The notes beneath the pieces are model-generated. The model was not told where the DNA came from, searched no databases, and saw only the letters and a program-made list of their open reading frames with translations. From JALRBM01 sp964615445 (GTDB lineage Bacteria > Patescibacteriota > Saccharimonadia > Saccharimonadales > Saccharimonadaceae): a stretch of DNA of 9,480 nt. Below are positions 6,708-9,480 of this stretch, in pieces. Location: NCBI GenBank assembly GCA_964615445.1, contig CAZTOK010000041.1, positions 1-9,480 on the forward strand, read 5' to 3'. The position numbers were made by a program, and so were the translations under genes. Numbering within the stretch: the first letter of the stretch is position 1; the number at the start of each line of letters is the position of its first letter.

Positions 6708-7528
6708 CCCTACTACTGCATCCATTTGTACAAAAAGCAGTAGTCAATTTTAAAAACGATTTGCCACAATCGCTGCTTCTCAGCGGACAAGACGGCACTG
6801 GACTATACACTCTTGCGCGCACTATTGCTCAAGCGCAACCCCTAGGCGAGTTATTTCCAAAGGACGCCAAAGGAGCGATAGACCATAAAAGTGGCACTAT
6901 TACCATTGAGACTATCCGCTCACTTTACAGCCAAACTCGCACCAAGCAAACAAAACGCCAAACTATTATCATTGACAACGCCGACCGCATGAGTCATGGG
7001 GCGCAAAATGCATTTCTAAAACTGCTTGAGGAACCGAATGCAAATATTCATTTCATTCTTACTTCGCATCAGTCACAAAAGCTACTCCCCACGATCCGAT
7101 CCCGTGTACAATTAATGGAAGTGCCGCGACTTCTTCCGGCTCAAACAGAACAACTCCTCGACGACCTTTCCATAAAAGATGCCACCAAGCGTACACAGCT
7201 GTACTATCTTGCTGCCGGTCTTCCTGCTGAAATAGTACGTCTTGTAACAGACGATGCGTATTTTAAAGAACGTGCCCATCTTATTGGAGATGCTCGCACA
7301 TTTTTACAAGCAACTTCCTATGAAAAGTTACAGCTTATTCATAAATACCGCAACGATCGTGAATCGGCACTCAGCCTTCTTGATAGCGCACTTACTATGT
7401 TGCGTCGAAGTGTGAGTAGCTCACCGCAGTCTTTACATATTACGCAACTCGAACGCCTTCTAGCTGCTCGAGAACAATTACTCGCTAACGGCAACGTGCA
7501 ACTTCAGCTTGCGCGGATTGTGCTATAA
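6704..7528 (+). CDS. holB: DNA polymerase III subunit delta' (clamp-loader), degenerate AAA+
   Basis: Delta-prime is the stator subunit of the clamp loader that places the sliding clamp on DNA. The 274-residue protein begins HPFVQKAVVNF, the family's usual opening, followed by SLLLSGQDGTGLYTLA at 23-38 in the Walker A position. The Lys-Ser/Thr pair that binds ATP is replaced by Leu-Tyr, as expected for a subunit that does not hydrolyse ATP. IIIDNADRMSHGAQNAFLKLLEEP at 88-111 is the Walker B and sensor-proximal block. TIRSRVQ at 130-136 corresponds to the SRC arginine-finger motif with Val in place of Cys. There is no cysteine at all, so the zinc-binding module typical of E. coli delta-prime and DnaX is absent and the region is shortened. 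The C-terminal part is weakly conserved, as usual. GTG start, overlapping the previous stop by 4 bases. A HolB/DnaX-like assignment is secure; delta-prime is the best fit. Confidence 0.88.
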   Translation: MTLLLHPFVQKAVVNFKNDLPQSLLLSGQDGTGLYTLARTIAQAQPLGELFPKDAKGAIDHKSGTITIETIRSLYSQTRTKQTKRQTIIIDNADRMSHGAQNAFLKLLEEPNANIHFILTSHQSQKLLPTIRSRVQLMEVPRLLPAQTEQLLDDLSIKDATKRTQLYYLAAGLPAEIVRLVTDDAYFKERAHLIGDARTFLQATSYEKLQLIHKYRNDRESALSLLDSALTMLRRSVSSSPQSLHITQLERLLAAREQLLANGNVQLQLARIVL

Positions 7529-7529
7529 T
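7521..7529 (+). promoter_or_regulatory. Extended -10 promoter (TGCTATAAT) for the TPR gene, probably leaderless
   Basis: TGC-TATAAT is a perfect extended -10 element built around the holB stop codon (TAA at 7526-7528). Its last base is 8 bases before the ATG at 7538, so transcription should begin about 2 bases before the start codon. There is no recognisable -35 box at normal distance, which extended -10 promoters tolerate, and no Shine-Dalgarno sequence. Confidence 0.65.
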
Positions 7530-7537
7530 ACCACTAT

Positions 7538-8188
7538 ATGTTAGGAATCGTACTTGTTGCCGCACTCGGCATATGGGCCATCTTAAAACGCCAAACTATT
7601 ACAGAGGTAACTACCGATCTGCCTCTTAAAATCTCTGAAAAATTAGACCGGCTTTGGGATGTTGCTCAGGAATCACTCCGTGAAAAAAAATACCTTCGCG
7701 CTGAAAAAGCACTGCTTACAATCTTACGTGTAGATGAACGCAACGCAACAGCATACAATCGCCTGGGCATTTTATACGCCAAACAACAAGCATTTAAGGA
7801 TGCTATTGAATGTTTTGAAATTGCTCAAAGTCTCGAGCCAAGTGCAAGCAGCCTTCACAACGTTGGGCTTATTTATTATGAAACAGAACAGTATGAAAAA
7901 GCCGCGCTTGCATTTGAACAGGCCCTGGCCATGGAAAACGACTTGGCATCGCGGCACATCGCGTATGCTAAAGTTCAAGAAAAGCTAGGACGCAGCAAAA
8001 AAATGATAGAATCGCTTGAGCATGCTGTCGAGCTAGATCCAATTCCGCAAACACTTAACATTCTTGCAGATGCTTACGATCGTAATGGTCAAGAAGAGCT
8101 CGCCGCTAATCTTCGCGCCAAGGCAACTAAAATGCTCGTTCCCCAGGAGCAGCCACGCCGCATTCAACAGCCTCGCCGCGTTATATAG
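7538..8188 (+). CDS. Membrane-anchored tetratricopeptide repeat protein
   Basis: This 216-residue protein starts with one short hydrophobic segment (about residues 2-16, LGIVLVAALGIWAIL) followed by KR, which looks like an uncleaved membrane anchor with the rest cytoplasmic. From about 38 to 200 there are about five tetratricopeptide repeats. Clear ones are at about 72-101 (AYNRLGILYAKQQAFKDAIECFEIAQSLEP), 105-135 (LHNVGLIYYETEQYEKAALAFEQALAM) and 171-200 (QTLNILADAYDRNGQEELAANLRAKA); their Leu/Gly/Tyr/Ala pattern fits the TPR consensus. The last 15 residues are basic and proline-rich (QEQPRRIQQPRRVI). TPR arrays mediate protein-protein contacts; the partner is unknown. The start lies ten bases after the holB stop and has its own extended -10 box but no ribosome binding site. 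It is the last plus-strand gene of the run and converges with rpmG. Confidence 0.85.
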   Translation: MLGIVLVAALGIWAILKRQTITEVTTDLPLKISEKLDRLWDVAQESLREKKYLRAEKALLTILRVDERNATAYNRLGILYAKQQAFKDAIECFEIAQSLEPSASSLHNVGLIYYETEQYEKAALAFEQALAMENDLASRHIAYAKVQEKLGRSKKMIESLEHAVELDPIPQTLNILADAYDRNGQEELAANLRAKATKMLVPQEQPRRIQQPRRVI

Positions 8189-8298
8189 GCGATTAACGCT
8201 AAAGGTGGTATAGAAAGATCCAGAACAACTGGGCATTACTGCGATAAAACGCCTTCTTGAGACCGAACGGGAGAAATTTACTGACCACCCTTACAACA

Positions 8299-8329
8299 AA
8301 TATCTCCTCGTTTTTAGCGAGGAGATATT
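8299..8329 (-). terminator. Terminator of rpmG
   Basis: AATATCTCCTCG at 8299-8310 pairs perfectly with CGAGGAGATATT at 8318-8329 (12 bp, 7-base loop). On the minus strand the stem begins 7 bases after the rpmG stop and is followed by TGTTGT, extending a T-rich run from the stem end. On the plus strand no T-tract follows, but the hairpin is the only terminator candidate for the converging TPR gene too. Confidence 0.75.
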
Positions 8330-8336
8330 CTGTGAT

Positions 8337-8540
8337 CTAGCTTTTACGTGGCTTAATTTCGTTGCGACCGAGGTTCTTTTTGGTCTCTTCGTACCATGCG
8401 TGAACGCGCGCAATTGGATCGTACGCACGCTTGCGGAATTTTTCTGGGTGATTTTGCTTGTTGATAGTCGTGTAAATGCGATGACCTGTCAGCTCACTGA
8501 CAAGACCAATCAACTTGCGCTTTGTATTCTTCTTTGCCAT
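8337..8540 (-). CDS. rpmG: 50S ribosomal protein L33 (bL33), zinc-free form with C-terminal extension
   Basis: L33 is a small protein of the 50S subunit near the E site. The 67-residue sequence matches the family from residue 1: MAKKNTKRKLIGLVSELTG, then the signature IYTTINKQNHPEKFRKRAYDP (compare YTTxKNKRxxPEKLELKKFDP), then VHAWYEETKK. None of the four zinc-binding cysteines of the C+ form is present, so this is the C- type. It runs about 12-15 residues past the usual end (NLGRNEIKPRKS). The ATG at 8540 is preceded by a modest ribosome binding site (AAGTGAG) and, further up, by a likely promoter. The gene lies downstream of tRNA-Thr on the same strand; a terminator follows closely. Confidence 0.9.
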   Translation of the reverse strand: MAKKNTKRKLIGLVSELTGHRIYTTINKQNHPEKFRKRAYDPIARVHAWYEETKKNLGRNEIKPRKS

Positions 8541-8576
8541 TATTTACTCACTTAATTTATTATTTCAATCTCATCA

Positions 8577-8585
8577 ATTTTAGCA
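8577..8585 (-). promoter_or_regulatory. Extended -10 element upstream of rpmG
   Basis: On the minus strand TGC-TAAAAT reads as an extended -10 box (5 of 6 bases, plus TG). Initiation would be near 8570, giving a leader of about 30 bases before the rpmG ATG. The DNA just upstream (8586-8606) is A/T-rich with runs of six and five T, without a convincing -35 box. Some rpmG message may also come from read-through of tRNA-Thr, since no clear terminator separates them. Confidence 0.5.
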
Positions 8586-8618
8586 TAAAAACATAAAAAA
8601 TACTAGAGGTAATACACA

Positions 8619-8694
8619 TGGAGCCACGATCGGGATTTGAACCCGAGACCTCTTCCTTACCATGGAAGCGCTCTACCAACTGAGCTATCGCGGC
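8619..8694 (-). tRNA. tRNA-Thr (anticodon GGT), CCA encoded
   Basis: A complete 76-base cloverleaf with encoded CCA. The acceptor stem pairs GCCGCGA with TCGTGGC (one G-T pair), followed by discriminator T73 and CCA. The D arm contains AGCTCAGTTGGTAGAGC. The anticodon stem CTTCC/GGAAG closes the loop ATGGTAA, giving anticodon GGT (threonine, ACC/ACT codons). The T arm is CTCGG-GTTCAAAT-CCGAG-like with the TTCAAAT loop. T73 is also found in threonine tRNAs of some Gram-positive bacteria. The gene is driven by a well-formed promoter and lies upstream of rpmG. Confidence 0.97.
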
Positions 8695-8707
8695 GTAATC
8701 TCGGTTA

Positions 8708-8736
8708 ATTGTAGCAAATTTACTCCTTAAAGCCAA
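8708..8736 (-). promoter_or_regulatory. Promoter of tRNA-Thr
   Basis: Minus strand: -35 TTGGCT (8731-8736, 4 of 6), spacer of exactly 17, -10 TACAAT (8708-8713, 5 of 6) with an extended TG (TGC at 8714-8716). The expected start near 8701 leaves a 5' leader of about 7 bases before the tRNA. This is the best-formed promoter in the window. Confidence 0.78.
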
Positions 8737-8786
8737 GCAGGCATAGTAACTTTGCTAGTAGCTATCCTATACCAAGGTTTTAGTCT

Positions 8787-8835
8787 TGACGCTTCTTGCC
8801 TGAGCACCAAGTACTTCTCTTAGGCAAGTGACGCT
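8787..8835. repeat. 10-bp hairpin flanked by a 7-bp direct repeat
   Basis: CTTGCCTGAG at 8795-8804 pairs with CTTAGGCAAG at 8819-8828 (10 bp, one G-T wobble). The 14-base loop contains the palindrome AAGTACTT at 8809-8816. The hairpin is bracketed by TGACGCT at 8787-8793 and 8829-8835. No T-tract follows on either strand, so it is not an intrinsic terminator. Function unknown; it lies upstream of the tRNA-Thr promoter. Confidence 0.55.
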
Positions 8836-8866
8836 GGAGTGTGGCGGTATGGCGCCACACTCCAGC
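8833..8866. repeat. Perfect 14-bp inverted repeat
   Basis: GCTGGAGTGTGGCG at 8833-8846 pairs without mismatch with CGCCACACTCCAGC at 8853-8866 around a 6-base loop (GTATGG). It is GC-rich and not followed by a T-tract on either strand. It stands 4 bases from the preceding hairpin and 20 bases from the terminator hairpin, making three stems in a row. It could act as an RNA structure or a DNA binding site; neither is shown. Confidence 0.6.
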
Positions 8867-8886
8867 ATGGAATTGCGAATTAAAAT

Positions 8887-8923
8887 ACTGCCGGTAATGC
8901 TATTTGCTCGCATTACCGGCAGT
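8887..8923 (-). terminator. Terminator of the orphan gene
   Basis: ACTGCCGGTAATGC at 8887-8900 pairs perfectly with GCATTACCGGCAGT at 8910-8923 (14 bp, 9-base loop). On the minus strand it begins 10 bases after the stop of the 135-aa gene and is followed by ATTTTAATT, as in an intrinsic terminator. The plus strand is also T-rich after the stem (TTGTTTA), so it may work in both directions. Confidence 0.75.
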
Positions 8924-8932
8924 TTGTTTATA

Positions 8933-9340
8933 CTAGTTCAGTCCACGACTCCAATCTTCGCCCTGCATGTAATTTGTAATCATACATTGTCGAACGGTCT
9001 CATCGACGGAAATAGCACAGATACTAGCAGGGTAAGCTACGCCGTTCGGAAAGCAGCACCGTTCGACGATCTTTGCTTCGTGTAGGTTAAGTTGTCGTCG
9101 ATCGTCATACATGACATTCAAGTATGGCTGGCCTGTGGTTGTATTGAACCCGACATACCACTTGAAATCCCCTACTGAGCCCATCTGAAAGGGCCTTCGA
9201 GGATTCTCGCGTAGAATCTCTACCTTTCGGCAATACTTATCCAAGAGCTGGCTCGGTACGTATTGCCCCAATCCCTCTACGACAAGATCGAAAGGCACGC
9301 TATTAAGCAGGCAGTAGGTTGTAATGCCGTAGAAGATCAT
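8933..9340 (-). CDS. Orphan cysteine-rich protein of unknown function
   Basis: I do not recognise this 135-residue protein. The start chosen is the ATG at 9340 because GAGAGAGGG lies 6 bases upstream; an upstream in-frame ATG at 9376 would add 12 residues but has no ribosome binding site. It begins MIFYGITTYCLLNSVPFDLVV, too polar for a clear signal peptide. Residues 59-80 (DFKWYVGFNTTTGQPYLNVM) look like paired beta strands, and 85-97 (NLHEAKIVERCC) like a helix. There are six cysteines (10, 37, 95, 96, 108, 119), whereas neighbouring proteins have almost none. It lies alone between tRNA-Tyr and tRNA-Thr, has a Shine-Dalgarno sequence and a perfect terminator hairpin right after the stop, and is therefore probably expressed. 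Its base composition does not look different by eye. Confidence 0.7.
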   Translation of the reverse strand: MIFYGITTYCLLNSVPFDLVVEGLGQYVPSQLLDKYCRKVEILRENPRRPFQMGSVGDFKWYVGFNTTTGQPYLNVMYDDRRQLNLHEAKIVERCCFPNGVAYPASICAISVDETVRQCMITNYMQGEDWSRGLN

Positions 9341-9381
9341 AAGGACCCTCTCTCGTAGCTTGAAGCAACTGAACAATACTT

Positions 9382-9387
9382 ATAATA
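9382..9387 (-). promoter_or_regulatory. Possible -10 box for the orphan gene
   Basis: TATTAT on the minus strand, 41 bases before the chosen ATG, directly after the tRNA-Tyr terminator stem. No convincing -35 box is seen; the expected position falls in the terminator loop. Tentative: it is the most promoter-like sequence in the gap. Confidence 0.3.
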
Positions 9388-9433
9388 CCAAAGTAAAACG
9401 CCATCTCAGTAGAAATGGCGTTTTACTTTGGTA
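9386..9433 (-). terminator. 19-bp perfect hairpin, terminator after tRNA-Tyr
   Basis: TACCAAAGTAAAACGCCAT at 9386-9404 pairs without mismatch with its complement at 9415-9433, around a 10-base loop. The core CGCCAT/ATGGCG is flanked by A-rich and T-rich runs (AAAGTAAAA and TTTTACTTT), the usual form of a bidirectional intrinsic terminator. The stem takes in the encoded CCA, the discriminator base and position 72 of tRNA-Tyr, so terminator and tRNA 3' end overlap. Confidence 0.75.
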
Positions 9434-9480
9434 CTGGGGGTAGGATTCGAACCTACGAAGGCGAAAGCCGACAGATTTAC
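9429..9480 (-). tRNA. tRNA-Tyr (anticodon GTA), 3' part only
   Basis: The window ends inside the anticodon loop. On the minus strand the visible part reads GTA (anticodon), AA, the 3' half of the anticodon stem TCTGT, a long variable arm (CGGC-TTTC-GCC) typical of bacterial type II tRNA-Tyr, the T arm GTAGG-TTCGAAT-CCTAC, the acceptor 3' strand CCCCAGT, A73 and encoded CCA. The 5' half lies beyond the window. Position 72 is T, while bacterial tRNA-Tyr normally has C there to pair with G1. Confidence 0.88.

Noticed and set aside
8828..9085. 85-codon plus-strand open frame over the hairpin region
   Set aside because: It runs antisense to the better supported 135-aa gene, includes two hairpin arms, has no good ribosome binding site, and its product looks random.
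9360..9386. Plus-strand promoter (TTGAAG, 15-base spacer, TATAAT at 9381-9386)
   Set aside because: The spacer is short, and transcripts would run straight into the hairpin and antisense to tRNA-Tyr. The TATAAT is probably incidental to the A/T-rich terminator edge.
1..9480. UGA recoding, CRISPR array, insertion sequence, toxin-antitoxin or defence genes
   Set aside because: TGA serves as a normal stop at 6705-6707. No regularly spaced repeats, transposase motifs or known defence domains were found on either strand.

Overview
The window looks like a chromosomal segment of a Candidate Phyla Radiation (Patescibacteria) bacterium, most likely a Candidatus Saccharibacteria (TM7) relative. This rests on my memory of the ribosomal protein variants (for example the divergent ends of S11, L17 and L33), on compact overlapping genes, and on a reduced DNA polymerase III delta-prime subunit. 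It is not a database match. TGA is used as a normal stop (end of the RluA-type gene), so there is no sign of the UGA-to-glycine recoding of SR1/Gracilibacteria.

Layout, plus strand. Bases 2-3185 are the distal part of a ribosomal protein operon: rpsK (5' end missing), rpsD, rpoA, rplQ, rplM, rpsI. Several genes are coupled by TAATG stop-start overlaps, and the block ends in a hairpin at about 3202-3229. Bases 3266-8188 hold a same-direction run of translation, RNA modification and replication genes: an RsmB/RsmF-type rRNA cytosine-5 methyltransferase, a small acidic protein of unknown function, trpS, an RluA-type pseudouridine synthase with an unusual N-terminal extension, a degenerate holB (delta-prime), and a membrane-anchored TPR protein. 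trpS/rluA-like and rluA-like/holB overlap by 1 and 4 bases. Perfect TATAAT boxes lie 8-10 bases before the trpS and TPR starts, which suggests leaderless transcripts.

Layout, minus strand. From the right edge the order is tRNA-Tyr(GTA) (5' half outside the window), a terminator hairpin, an unrecognised cysteine-rich protein of 135 aa, its terminator, two further long hairpins that are not terminators, a well-formed promoter, tRNA-Thr(GGT), and rpmG (L33) followed by a terminator. The two gene sets converge at about 8189-8336.

Most of the window is ordinary core information-processing DNA. The least explained part is about 8780-9430: an orphan gene between two tRNA genes with four strong hairpins around it. 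Other points of interest are an S11 that has lost the near-universal Asn-Gly (isoaspartate) site, apparently leaderless promoters, the extra domain on the pseudouridine synthase, and a delta-prime subunit without a zinc module. No mobile element, CRISPR array or defence system was found.
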